A program made the translations under genes and the position numbers. Below, piece after piece: positions 1 to 8,036 of a stretch of 64,000 bases of DNA. Below the pieces are notes generated by a model. That model was not told the DNA's origin and ran no database searches. It worked only from the letters and a program-made list of their open reading frames with translations. Position 1 is the stretch's first letter. Each line of letters starts with the position of its first letter. Location: NCBI GenBank assembly GCA_005402585.1, contig BIFP01000020.1, positions 62,001 through 126,000 on the forward strand, written 5' to 3'. The stretch is from Micromonosporaceae bacterium KJ-029 (GTDB lineage Bacteria > Actinomycetota > Actinomycetes > Mycobacteriales > Micromonosporaceae).

Positions 1-141
1 CTCGACCGGACGCAGCTCGACGTCCTCGCCGCGCCCGACCAGCTCGTCGCGGGTGGCCGCGGCGAGCTGATCGGCGAGCAGTCGGGTCGACGAGGGCTGG
101 CCGAGGCCGGCCGACACCACGGCCAGGGTGCGCGCGGTCAC
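1..141 (-). CDS. NADPH-dependent FMN reductase family protein (N-terminal part, runs off window)
   Basis: Only the first 47 codons are in the window; the gene continues past base 1. The translated start (VTARTLAVVSAGLGQPSSTR) shows the flavodoxin-like first strand and phosphate loop typical of NADPH-dependent FMN reductases, in particular the CE1759-type reductases paired with luciferase-like monooxygenases. The GTG start overlaps the TGA of the upstream oxidoreductase (GTGA at 138-141), so the two are probably coupled. By family knowledge it would supply reduced FMN to its partner. The partner is clear from context, but the substrate is unknown. Confidence 0.7.
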   Translation of the reverse strand, partial: MTARTLAVVSAGLGQPSSTRLLADQLAAATRDELVGRGEDVELRPVE

Positions 142-1277
142 CGGTCGGTCTCCGCACCGGTGCCGGCCAGGTCGGTGGCCGGGTTCTCGCCGGCCTGCCC
201 GGCCCGCTCGGCGGCGGCCCGCAGCGAGGCGTGCGTGGGCGCGACCGGCACGTGCGCCGGGCGCAGCGAGTCGAACTCCTTGCGCAGCACGGGGACGACC
301 TCCTCGCCGAGCATGTCGAGCTGTTCCAGCACGGTCTTCAGCGGCAGGCCGGCATGGTCCAGGAGGAACAGCTGCCGCTGGTAGTCGCCCACGTAGTCAC
401 GGAAGCCGAGGGTGCGGTCGATGACCTGCTGCGGGCTGCCGACGGTCAGCGGGGTCTGCGCGGTGAACTCCTCCAGCGACGGGCCGTGCCCGTAGACCGG
501 CGCGTTGTCGAAGTACGGCCGGAACTCGCGTACCGCGTCCTGGGAGTTGCGCCGCATGAACACCTGGCCGCCGAGGCCGACGATGGCCTGGTCGGCGGAG
601 CCGTGGCCGTAGTGCTCGAAGCGCTGGCGGTACAGGCCCACCATCCGGCGGGTGTGCTCGGCCGGCCAGAAGATGTGGTTGGCGAAGAAACCGTCGCCGT
701 AGTACGCGGCCTGCTCGGCGATCTCCGGGCTGCGGATCGATCCGTGCCACACGAACGGCGGCACGCCGTCGAGCGGGCGCGGCGTCGAGGTGAACGACTG
801 CAGCGGGGTGCGGAAGCGGCCCTTCCAGTCGACCACGTCCTCCCGCCAGAGCCGGCGCAGCAGGTCGTAGTTCTCGATCGCCAGCGGGATGCCGTTGCGG
901 ATGTCCTGGCCGAACCAGGGGTAGACCGGGCCGGTGTTACCGCGGCCCATCATCAGGTCGACCCGGCCGTCGGCCAGGTGCTGCAGCATCGCGTAGTCCT
1001 CGGCGATCTTCACCGGGTCGTTGGTGGTGATCAACGTGGTCGCGGTGGAGAGCAGCAGCCGCTCGGTACGGGCCGCGATGTAGCCCAGCATCGTGGTGGG
1101 CGACGAGGGCACGAACGGCGGGTTGTGGTGCTCGCCGGTGGCGAAGACGTCGAGACCGACCTCCTCGGCCTTGAGCGCGATGGTCACCATCGCCTTGATC
1201 CGCTCACCCTCGGTCGGCTCGCGCCCGTTGGTCGGGTCGACCGTGACGTCGCCGACGGTGAAGACCCCGAACTGCAT
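138..1277 (-). CDS. LLM-class flavin-dependent oxidoreductase (CE1758-like)
   Basis: 379 residues with the bacterial-luciferase TIM-barrel pattern: an N-terminal MQFGVF strand, the ATGEHH segment near residue 46, the GRGNTGP phosphate-binding loop in the middle, and a WHGS/GDGFF region. Length and sequence fit the CE1758 subgroup of luciferase-like monooxygenases, which use FMNH2 or F420H2. The following gene on the same strand is an FMN reductase that starts inside this stop codon, which favours an FMN-dependent two-component monooxygenase. ATG start at 1277. A palindrome (TTGACGAGTCAA) lies about 65 bases upstream. The substrate cannot be told from sequence. Confidence 0.85.
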   Translation of the reverse strand: MQFGVFTVGDVTVDPTNGREPTEGERIKAMVTIALKAEEVGLDVFATGEHHNPPFVPSSPTTMLGYIAARTERLLLSTATTLITTNDPVKIAEDYAMLQHLADGRVDLMMGRGNTGPVYPWFGQDIRNGIPLAIENYDLLRRLWREDVVDWKGRFRTPLQSFTSTPRPLDGVPPFVWHGSIRSPEIAEQAAYYGDGFFANHIFWPAEHTRRMVGLYRQRFEHYGHGSADQAIVGLGGQVFMRRNSQDAVREFRPYFDNAPVYGHGPSLEEFTAQTPLTVGSPQQVIDRTLGFRDYVGDYQRQLFLLDHAGLPLKTVLEQLDMLGEEVVPVLRKEFDSLRPAHVPVAPTHASLRAAAERAGQAGENPATDLAGTGAETDR

Positions 1278-1646
1278 GACCTGCTCCTCGTGTCGTCCCG
1301 ACCGGGGCCGTCGCGGCTCCCGGACTCACCCGACAACATATTTGACGAGTCAACTATTCCGTGCCCGGCGGCGTCGCCGATGGCCATCGTCACGCCCAGG
1401 TGGCCGTTCTGCGATCTGACACCCGAACGGGTGCAAACCGGAGGCCGCAGCGCAAAAGGGGATCGGAGGCTCCCATTTTGTGGATATTTTTCATGTACTA
1501 GGCACCATCTCCCGGATTGAGGGAGAACCCACCAGAGATCGGTTTTGGGTTACCGAGCGTGCCTTCGGACGCCTGTATCCCGATGCGACGGCCATGCGGC
1601 CCGCCGGATCAGGCTCAGCGACTGTTGTCCAGGAAAGGGGCTACAG
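1278..1646. promoter_or_regulatory. Divergent intergenic region with a candidate operator
   Basis: 369 bases between two divergent genes with no convincing coding region. A perfect palindrome TTGACGAGTCAA (1342-1353; 5-bp arms, 2-bp centre) sits 65 bases before the oxidoreductase start and could be a MarR- or GntR-type operator. The stretch 1475-1505 is unusually AT-rich (TTTTGTGGATATTTTTCATG) and is the best candidate promoter region for the rightward beta-propeller gene. No hexamer pair with ideal spacing was found, so exact promoter positions are not assigned. Confidence 0.4.
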
Positions 1647-2771
1647 GTGATCAGAACGCGTGGGCGGCTCTTGGCCGTCGCGGCGATGGCCAGCGCGGCG
1701 GTGGCGGTTTCCGCCACGGTGGCAATGGGGGACGGAGGTGGCCACGACAATACGGGAAGGCAGGACGGCGGCAGTCACGAGGAGCGCGGCCCGCGGTTCA
1801 GAGTGATACACCAAGTCTCCGACGACCCAGCACGAGAACCGGCGCTCGTCGACCCGGACGCCGTCAACTCGTGGGGGCTGGCGCTGGGGCCGACGACACC
1901 CCTGTGGGTGTCGAACAACGGCACCAACACCGCCACCGTCTACAGCGGTGGCATCAACGGCGAGCCGGTGGACAAGGTCCGCACCGTCACCATCCCCGCT
2001 GGCGCGCCTACCGGAGTCGTGTTCAACGACACCAAGGGCTTCGAGGTGCCCGGGCCGGGCAACGACAACCCGGCCACCTTCATTTTCGTCAGCGAGGGCG
2101 GCGACGTCACCGCCTGGAACCCGGACACGGACACCACCGCGGTCGTGGTGGCGCACACCAACCGCGCGATCTACAAGGGCGTGACGCTGCTGAAGACCGA
2201 CGTCGGCAACTTTTTGCTGGCCACCGACTTCCACCACGCCCGCATCGACGTGTTCGACGAGAACTTCGACCGGGTGAACCTGCCGGACTCCTTCTTCCGG
2301 GACCGGAACCTGCCGGAGGGGTTCGCGCCGTTCAACGTACTGGCGGTGGGCGAGAAGGTCTTCGTGACCTACGCAAAGCAGGACGCGGCCGCCAAGGACG
2401 ACGTACATGGCCCGGGTCTCGGGTTCGTCGACCTGTTCACCGACTTCGGCACCAAGCTTCGACGGATCGCCAGCGAGGGAACGCTGAACGCGCCGTGGGG
2501 CCTCGCCATCGCGCCCAAGGGCTTCGGCGAGTTCACCGGTGACCTGCTCGTCGGCAACTTCGGCGACGGCCGGATCAACGTATTCGACCGCGACGGCTTC
2601 AAGGGCCAACTGCGGGACGAGAACGGCGAGACGATCGTCATCGACGGCCTGTGGGCGCTCTTGCCGGGCACCGAAACCACCGGAGGTGAAGGGACCCTGT
2701 GGTTCAGTGCCGGGCCGGACGACGAGACGCACGGTCTGGTGGGTCAGCTGATCCCGACTACCAGGAAGTAA
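1647..2771 (+). CDS. TIGR03118-family secreted beta-propeller protein
   Basis: 374 residues from a GTG start at 1647. The frame is open further upstream, but the purine-rich AGGAAAGGGG precedes this GTG, and the segment that follows (VIRTRGRLLAVAAMASAAVA...) is a classic signal peptide with two Arg and a hydrophobic core. The mature part contains NHL/six-blade-propeller-like repeats: DAVNSWGLALGP, TLWVSNNGTN, PWGLAIAPKGFG, DLLVGNFGDGRINV. These match the conserved TIGR03118 family, which has no known activity. Probably exported to the cell wall or medium. It stands alone and is followed by a strong hairpin. Confidence 0.8.
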   Translation: MIRTRGRLLAVAAMASAAVAVSATVAMGDGGGHDNTGRQDGGSHEERGPRFRVIHQVSDDPAREPALVDPDAVNSWGLALGPTTPLWVSNNGTNTATVYSGGINGEPVDKVRTVTIPAGAPTGVVFNDTKGFEVPGPGNDNPATFIFVSEGGDVTAWNPDTDTTAVVVAHTNRAIYKGVTLLKTDVGNFLLATDFHHARIDVFDENFDRVNLPDSFFRDRNLPEGFAPFNVLAVGEKVFVTYAKQDAAAKDDVHGPGLGFVDLFTDFGTKLRRIASEGTLNAPWGLAIAPKGFGEFTGDLLVGNFGDGRINVFDRDGFKGQLRDENGETIVIDGLWALLPGTETTGGEGTLWFSAGPDDETHGLVGQLIPTTRK

Positions 2772-2783
2772 CCAGCGCGGAAT

Positions 2784-2816
2784 CCGCCGCGCCCCGAGCT
2801 TCTCGGGGCGCGGCGG
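2784..2816 (+). terminator. Strong hairpin terminator
   Basis: A perfect 15-bp inverted repeat (CCGCCGCGCCCCGAG / CTCGGGGCGCGGCGG) with a 3-base loop lies 12 bases after the beta-propeller stop. There is no U-tract, as is common in high-GC actinobacteria. Confidence 0.75.
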
Positions 2817-2893
2817 ACCGCTGTGTCCGCGCTGCCCACGGGCGTCGCGCACGGGAGGCGAACTTCGACCCGCTCGGTACCCTTGCCCACACG

Positions 2894-3538
2894 ATGACGC
2901 ATCCCTGGCTCCACACCCCGGCCGCGCAGGTGGCGACTGCCGCGCGCGCGATGCTCGGGTGGACTGTGTCGGCCAACGGCGTCAGCCTCCGCCTGACCGA
3001 GGTCGAGGCGTACGCCGGCACCGGGGAAGATCCGGCCTCCCACGCACATCGCGGACCGACTCCGCGCAACGAGGTGATGTTCGGCCCGGCCGGGAACATC
3101 TACGTGTACTTCGTCTTCGGCATGCACTGGTGCATGAACATCGTGTGCGGCCACGAGGGTGAGGCGGCCGCCGTGCTGTTGCGGGCGGGCGAGGTGATTG
3201 ACGGGATCGAGGTCGCCCGAGAACGCCGCAACCATCCCCCGGATCGTGACCTGGCGCGCGGGCCGGCGAGGCTGGTCACCGCGCTCGGGCTCGGCCGCGA
3301 CGCCAACGGCACCTCAGCCGTCGACGGCTTCGGGCCGGTGCTCCTGACCCCGCCGTCAACCCCCGTCACCCCAGCCCTGATCGCCGCCGGCCCCCGGGTC
3401 GGGGTGACCGCGGCGCACGACGTGCCGTGGCGGTTCTGGCTGGAGGGCGAGCCGAGCGTGAGCCCGTACCGCCGCCACACCCCGCGCCGCCGCCCGGACG
3501 CCCTGACCGGTGGCGTACGACCGCCACTGGCTCTCTGA
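2894..3538 (+). CDS. DNA-3-methyladenine glycosylase (AAG/Mpg family)
   Basis: 214 residues from ATG 2894; the frame is open upstream but the family normally starts just before the motif LTEVEAYAG (residues 34-42), which holds the catalytic Glu and a base-stacking Tyr. Other family signatures follow: GPAGNIYVYFVFGMHWCMN and LARGPARL. The enzyme excises alkylated purines such as 3-methyladenine and hypoxanthine in base-excision repair. The C-terminal tail is Arg-rich. No operon partner is evident; the next gene has its own regulatory site. Confidence 0.88.
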   Translation: MTHPWLHTPAAQVATAARAMLGWTVSANGVSLRLTEVEAYAGTGEDPASHAHRGPTPRNEVMFGPAGNIYVYFVFGMHWCMNIVCGHEGEAAAVLLRAGEVIDGIEVARERRNHPPDRDLARGPARLVTALGLGRDANGTSAVDGFGPVLLTPPSTPVTPALIAAGPRVGVTAAHDVPWRFWLEGEPSVSPYRRHTPRRRPDALTGGVRPPLAL

Positions 3539-3628
3539 CGTCGCGGAACCGGCCGGCACGGCTCCGCGCGGGCTCCCGCGCGGTCGCGCTCCGGTCCGCC
3601 CGTGACGCCGGCCGCCCCCGACTGCTGA

Positions 3629-3647
3629 TTAGGGCAGGCTTACCTTA
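3629..3647 (+). promoter_or_regulatory. Candidate DtxR/IdeR-family iron box overlapping the -10 element
   Basis: The 19-mer TTAGGGCAGGCTTACCTTA matches 15 of 19 positions of the actinobacterial iron box (TTAGGTTAGSCTAACCTAA). It contains TACCTT (3641-3646), a good TANNNT -10 hexamer whose expected start site is about the GTG at 3652. Repression by an iron-loaded DmdR/IdeR regulator would block the -10 directly. No binding data are available. Confidence 0.65.
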
Positions 3648-3651
3648 GAGT

Positions 3652-6189
3652 GTGCCCGTGACCTCCCTGGCTTCCCTGCTCCCGGCCGCCGGGACGGTGC
3701 CGTTCGTCCACGATCTGGCGGTCCACGGCGACCGTCCCGCCATCGTCACCGTGGATGGCGAGATCAGCTACGCGGATCTCGCCCAACGGGTCGCGGACCG
3801 CGCCGCCCGGCTCGGCACCACCCGACGGCTGGTGCTGGTGGTCGGCGCGAACACCGTCGACTCGCTGGTGGCGTACCTGGGCGCGCTGCACGGCGGCCAC
3901 CCGGTGCTGCTGGTACCCGGCGGCAACGCCGGCGCGCTGGCCGCCCTGGTCGAGGCGTACGACCCGGACGTGGTGCTCGGGCCGGCCGGCGGCTGGGCGG
4001 TCGACGAACGCCGGGCGGGCACCGCGCACGAGCTGCATCCGGACCTGGCTCTGCTGCTGAGCACCTCCGGCTCCACCGGCTCGCCGAAACTGGTCCGGCT
4101 CTCCCCCGCCAGCTTGCAGGCCAACGCCGAGTCGATCGCGGAGTACCTGGGCATCCGGGAGACCGATCGGGCGGTCACCTCGCTGCCGCTGCACTACTGC
4201 TACGGGCTGTCGGTGGTGCACAGTCACCTGGCCCGCGGTGCGGCGCTGGTGCTGACCGACCTCTCCGTCGCCGACACCTGCTTCTGGGACCTGTTCCGGG
4301 CCACTCGGGGCACCAGCCTGGCCGGGGTGCCGTACACCTTCGACCTGCTGGACCGGGTCGGCTTCGCCGAGATGGACCTGCCCCACCTGCGCTACGTCAC
4401 CCAGGCCGGTGGCCGGCTCGCGCCCGAGCGGGTACGCCACTACGCCGAGCTGGGCAGGCGGGCCGGCTGGGACCTGTTCGTCATGTACGGGCAGACCGAG
4501 GCGACCGCGCGGATGGCGTACCTGCCACCGGACCTCGCGATGCACCACCCGCAGGCCATCGGCGTGCCGGTGCCCGGCGGCGCGTTCCGGCTGACGCCGG
4601 TCGCCGACCACCCGGACCCGGCGGTCGGCGAGCTGGTCTACGTGGGCCCGAACGTGATGCTCGGCTACGCCGAGACCCCGGCCGACCTGGCCCTGGGCCG
4701 CACCGTAGAGGAGTTGCACACCGGAGACCTGGCCCGGCGCACCTCGGCGGGGTTGTACGAGATCGTCGGCCGGCGCAGCCGGTTCGCGAAGATCCTCGGG
4801 CTGCGGGTCGACCCGGACCGGGTCGAGGCGGTGCTGTCCCGGCACGGGATCGCCGCCACCTGCCTGGGCGCCGACGACGAACTGGTCGTGGCCGTGGTGG
4901 GCGAGGCGGACGACCGGACCGTCCGCCGGTTGGTCGCCGACGAGGTGGGGTTGCCGCCGCGCGCCGTGCGGGTGCTGGCCCTGGCCGAGCTGCCCCGACT
5001 GCCCAGCGGCAAGACCGACCTGGCCGCGCTTCGCGCGCTGGCCGCCGCGCCGACCACCGCCACGCCGACCGTCGGCGAGCGGTCGCCCGGAACACCGGTC
5101 GGCGACCTGTGCCGGCTGTACGCGGAGGTGCTCGATCGCGACGACGTCCGCCCCGAGCTGAGCTTCGTCGATCTGGGTGGCGACTCGCTGTCGTACGTGG
5201 AGATGTCGGTCCGGTTGGAGCAGGAGCTGGGCCACCTGCCGGCGAACTGGCACACCCTGCCGATCGCGGCGTTGCGTGCGCCGCAGCGACCCCGCGGCCG
5301 GCGGCGGTCGCTGGAGACGAGCGTGGCGCTGCGCGCGGCGGCCATCGTGCTGATCGTCGGCTCGCACATCCCGCTGTTCACCGTCACCGGCGGCGCGCAC
5401 CTGCTGCTCGGCGTGGCCGGGTTCAACTTCGCCCGATTCCAGCTCACCCCCGCCGGGCGGCCCGACCGGCTCCGGCAGATCGGGGCCAGCCTGGCCCGGA
5501 TCGTGCTGCCGACGATGGCCTGGATCGGTGCGGTGATGCTGGTCAACGACCAGTACCGGGTGAGCACCCTGCTCCTGGTGCACAGCCTGGTCGGCCCGGA
5601 CGACGCCCGTACCGAGTGGCATTTCTGGTTCGTCGAGGCGGTGGTGTACCTGCTGGTGGGGCTCGCGGCGCTGATGGCGTTGCGGCGGGTCGACCGGCTG
5701 GAGCGCCGGCACTCGTTCGCCCTGCCGATGGGGTTGACCGTGCTCGGCCTGCTCGGCCGGTACGACGTGTTCGGCCTCGACGCCCGCTACGACCTGCCGG
5801 CCGCGTTGGTCGCCGGCTGGCTGTTCACCCTCGGCTGGGCCGCCGCCCGGGCCGACGGCGTCGGGCAGCGGCTGCTGGTCACCGCGGCAGCGGCGGTGAC
5901 CGTGCCGGGCTTCTTCGGCCAGCCGGCCCGCGAGGCGCTGATCGTGGCCGGCTTCGCCCTGCTGGTCTGGCTGCCCACCGTGCCGAGCCTCGGCGTGGTC
6001 AACCGGGTCGCCGGGGTGCTGGCCGGCAGTTCGCTCTACATCTACCTGACCCACTGGCAGGTCTACCCACACCTGCGGGAGTGGCCGCTGGTGGCGCTGG
6101 CCGCGTCGCTGGCCGTCGGCATCGCCTACGCGACCGTGGTCGGGCGGGTCGGCCGCTGGCTCACCCACCGGACATCAACATTGCGTTGA
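3652..6189 (+). CDS. AMP-ligase / acyl-carrier / acyltransferase three-domain protein, probably iron-regulated
   Basis: 845 residues. Domain 1 (about 1-465) is an acyl/aminoacyl-adenylating domain: STSGSTGSPK at 137-146, YGQTE at 279-283, TGD at 357-359, and the catalytic Lys of PSGKTD at 454. Domain 2 (about 483-545) is a carrier protein with the phosphopantetheine Ser in LGGDSL (Ser512). Domain 3 (about 556-845) has roughly eight to ten hydrophobic segments and resembles membrane acyltransferase-3 enzymes. Activation, loading and transfer of an acyl or aminoacyl group onto a membrane acceptor is inferred. GTG 3652 is chosen because it coincides with the predicted transcription start and no ribosome-binding site is seen, suggesting a leaderless mRNA; GTG 3658 is the alternative. 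A siderophore-linked role is suggested only by the iron box. Confidence 0.8.
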   Translation: MPVTSLASLLPAAGTVPFVHDLAVHGDRPAIVTVDGEISYADLAQRVADRAARLGTTRRLVLVVGANTVDSLVAYLGALHGGHPVLLVPGGNAGALAALVEAYDPDVVLGPAGGWAVDERRAGTAHELHPDLALLLSTSGSTGSPKLVRLSPASLQANAESIAEYLGIRETDRAVTSLPLHYCYGLSVVHSHLARGAALVLTDLSVADTCFWDLFRATRGTSLAGVPYTFDLLDRVGFAEMDLPHLRYVTQAGGRLAPERVRHYAELGRRAGWDLFVMYGQTEATARMAYLPPDLAMHHPQAIGVPVPGGAFRLTPVADHPDPAVGELVYVGPNVMLGYAETPADLALGRTVEELHTGDLARRTSAGLYEIVGRRSRFAKILGLRVDPDRVEAVLSRHGIAATCLGADDELVVAVVGEADDRTVRRLVADEVGLPPRAVRVLALAELPRLPSGKTDLAALRALAAAPTTATPTVGERSPGTPVGDLCRLYAEVLDRDDVRPELSFVDLGGDSLSYVEMSVRLEQELGHLPANWHTLPIAALRAPQRPRGRRRSLETSVALRAAAIVLIVGSHIPLFTVTGGAHLLLGVAGFNFARFQLTPAGRPDRLRQIGASLARIVLPTMAWIGAVMLVNDQYRVSTLLLVHSLVGPDDARTEWHFWFVEAVVYLLVGLAALMALRRVDRLERRHSFALPMGLTVLGLLGRYDVFGLDARYDLPAALVAGWLFTLGWAAARADGVGQRLLVTAAAAVTVPGFFGQPAREALIVAGFALLVWLPTVPSLGVVNRVAGVLAGSSLYIYLTHWQVYPHLREWPLVALAASLAVGIAYATVVGRVGRWLTHRTSTLR

Positions 6190-6203
6190 CAACAATCCGT
6201 TGA
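6176..6203 (+). repeat. Tandem 14-bp repeats, each a dyad, before an HTH gene
   Basis: Two directly abutting copies, CAACATTGCGTTGA (6176-6189) and CAACAATCCGTTGA (6190-6203), agree at 12 of 14 positions. Each has the dyad CAAC-N5-GTTG. They overlap the end of the preceding gene and a TTGACA hexamer (6186-6191), 17 bases before the HTH gene start. This looks like an operator for autoregulation. Confidence 0.55.
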
Positions 6204-6220
6204 AGTGTTGGAATCGGCGT

Positions 6221-6652
6221 ATGAGCGCGGATTCCCTCACCCCACCCGACGCCGCCCAGGCCCGGGCCCACCGCACCTACGCGGCCCTGCAGCGACTCAC
6301 CGAGCGGCACGCCGCCACCGAGGAGCAACGCCGCCGGCACACCAACCCGTACGCCGCCGATCCCTACGAGGCGATCGCCGTGGTGCTGGCGCTGGCCGCC
6401 GGCGCCGCCGAACCGACCTCCGGTGAGGAGCCCGTCGACCAGGCCGACCTGCTCGCCGCGCTCACCCTCTTCCCGCACCTGCGGGCCGAGGTCGACACCC
6501 TGGAGGCGGGGCTGTTGGACCTGGCCCGCAGCCGTGGACTGACCTGGCAGGCGATCGGGCACGGGCTCGGCCTGGGCAGCGCCCAGGCCGCCCGGCAGCG
6601 GTACGACCGGTTGACCGCCCGCACCGAACCGGACGACCGGAGCCTGCCGTGA
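6221..6652 (+). CDS. Small helix-turn-helix-like DNA-binding protein (Hsp18-regulator-like)
   Basis: 143 residues from ATG 6221; an in-frame upstream ATG would fall in the operator repeats. The N-terminal half is helical and charged (residues about 10-45, then NPYAADPYEAIA). The C-terminal half carries a probable helix-turn-helix: GLTWQAIGHGLGLGSAQAARQRYDRL, of the kind seen in small actinobacterial regulators, including ones annotated near hsp18 in Micromonosporaceae. The assignment to that group is from memory and tentative. Tandem dyads upstream suggest autoregulation. Its TGA overlaps the GTG of the next gene, so the hydrolase is probably co-translated. Confidence 0.65.
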   Translation: MSADSLTPPDAAQARAHRTYAALQRLTERHAATEEQRRRHTNPYAADPYEAIAVVLALAAGAAEPTSGEEPVDQADLLAALTLFPHLRAEVDTLEAGLLDLARSRGLTWQAIGHGLGLGSAQAARQRYDRLTARTEPDDRSLP

Positions 6653-7425
6653 GCCGGGCACGCTCACCCGCCGAGCCCCTCCACTTCACCGAGCGCGGGT
6701 CGGGGCCGCCCCTGCTGCTCATACACGGGCTGATGGTCACCGGCGAGATGTTCGAGCCGGTGCTGGAGCACTTCGCCGCACGGCATCGCGTGATCGTCCC
6801 CGATCTACGCGGCCACGGGCGGAGCCGGAGGCTTCCGCCGCCGTACACGCCGGCGCGGCTCGCGGCCGACCTGTCCCAACTGCTCGACCACCTGGGCATC
6901 GACGCCGCCGCCGTGCTCGGCTACTCGCAGGGCGGCGCGATCGCCCAGCAACTGGTCCTCGACGTTCCGCACCGGTGCAACCGCCTCGTGCTCGCCTGCA
7001 CCTTCGCGTTCAACATGGCGACCCGGCGCGAACGGCTGGAGGGCCACCTCCTACCGCCGGCGCTCCGGATCCTCGGCATGCGGCGAATGGCGAGGCTGAT
7101 CGTCGCACCGGCGGCGCCGCGGCTCGGCAAGGACCGTGCCGACTGGCTCGCCGCCATCATGGCGCGCCAGGACCGCACGTTGATGATCTCCGCCTGGCAG
7201 GAGACGATGGCGTTCGACAGCAGACCCCGACTGGCGGAGATCGCCTGTCCGACGCTCGTCATCGCCGCTTCGGACGACCGCGCGGTACCGATCCACCACG
7301 CGAAGATGCTCCACGACGGCATCGCCGACTCCCAGCTGGTCGTCATCGACGACGCCGACCACGCGCTCATCTGGACGCACACCGACGAGTTCGAGCGGGT
7401 GACCGACGCGTTCCTCGACGCCTGA
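6649..7425 (+). CDS. Alpha/beta-fold hydrolase
   Basis: 258 residues with the standard order: oxyanion strand LLLIHG (23-28), GHGRS at 55-59, nucleophile elbow GYSQGG with Ser93, the acid in AASDDRAV and the His in DADHAL near the C-terminus. The catalytic triad is complete, so the enzyme should be active, but the fold covers esterases, lactonases and haloperoxidase-like enzymes and the substrate is not deducible. GTG start overlaps the preceding HTH gene stop (GTGA), which implies co-expression with that regulator. No signal peptide, so cytoplasmic. Confidence 0.85.
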   Translation: MSRARSPAEPLHFTERGSGPPLLLIHGLMVTGEMFEPVLEHFAARHRVIVPDLRGHGRSRRLPPPYTPARLAADLSQLLDHLGIDAAAVLGYSQGGAIAQQLVLDVPHRCNRLVLACTFAFNMATRRERLEGHLLPPALRILGMRRMARLIVAPAAPRLGKDRADWLAAIMARQDRTLMISAWQETMAFDSRPRLAEIACPTLVIAASDDRAVPIHHAKMLHDGIADSQLVVIDDADHALIWTHTDEFERVTDAFLDA

Positions 7426-7582
7426 CCATGAGGTCCCCGCCGCTACCCGCCGGCCCGGCCCGACCGAAGTCCCTGCCGGGCACCGGAATCTCCGTGCCCA
7501 CGCCGTTGCCGGCACCACCAGTCAGCGGGGCGGGCCGAAACGCGGGAGACTGGCGGCACGGACCGACCGGAGGTGCTGCCGT

Positions 7583-7939
7583 ATGGATCGCCGCGAGATG
7601 CGGGCGTACTGCCTGGGCAAGCCGGGGGCCTGGCTCGACCAACCCTGGGAGGACGACGAGGTGGTGAAGGTGGGGAGCCGGATCTTCGCGTTCCTCGGAA
7701 CGGGCGAGGCCGGCGCGACGGTCGGGATCAAATGCGGGCCGAACCGGGACGTGGCCGACGAGTGGCTGCACCGCTACCCGGCCGACGCCCGCGTGATGCC
7801 CTACATCGGGCGGTCCGGGTGGAACACACTCCGGCTCGACGGCGCGATCCCCGCGGACGAACTGGTCGAGGCGGTCGACGCGTCATACGAGACGGTGGTC
7901 GCCAAGCTTCCCCGCCGCGAACGCCCCGCCACCGGCTGA
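7583..7939 (+). CDS. MmcQ/YjbR family protein
   Basis: 118 residues matching the compact MmcQ/YjbR fold: an N-terminal MDRREMRAYCLGKPGA helix, KVGSRIFAFL, IKCGPN, and the conserved ending SGWNTLRLDG followed by a helical EELVEAVDASYE-type segment. Family members are small single-domain proteins sometimes called DNA-binding, with no firm biochemical role. ATG at 7583 is preceded by CGGAGGTGCTGCCGT, a good ribosome-binding site. It converges with argH; a hairpin lies between them. Confidence 0.85.
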   Translation: MDRREMRAYCLGKPGAWLDQPWEDDEVVKVGSRIFAFLGTGEAGATVGIKCGPNRDVADEWLHRYPADARVMPYIGRSGWNTLRLDGAIPADELVEAVDASYETVVAKLPRRERPATG

Positions 7940-7992
7940 ACCGGCGACACGTCCCTGCCGGCGACCTCGACGTTTACGCGTGGCGGGCCGGC

Positions 7993-8026
7993 GGCGTGGC
8001 ACGCGGATCGCACCGCGCGCCACGCC
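7993..8026. terminator. Bidirectional hairpin between convergent genes
   Basis: GGCGTGGC-A-CGCG pairs with CGCG-C-GCCACGCC (12 bp with one mismatch). It lies between the MmcQ-like gene (plus) and argH (minus) and can serve both. Confidence 0.55.
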
Positions 8027-8036
8027 ACGCCGGACA

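Noticed and set aside
3640..6168. 842-codon frame on the minus strand opposite the adenylation-carrier-acyltransferase gene
   Set aside because: Translation is a Gln/Pro/Arg/Gly-rich shadow with no domain motifs; the plus strand has clear catalytic motifs throughout.
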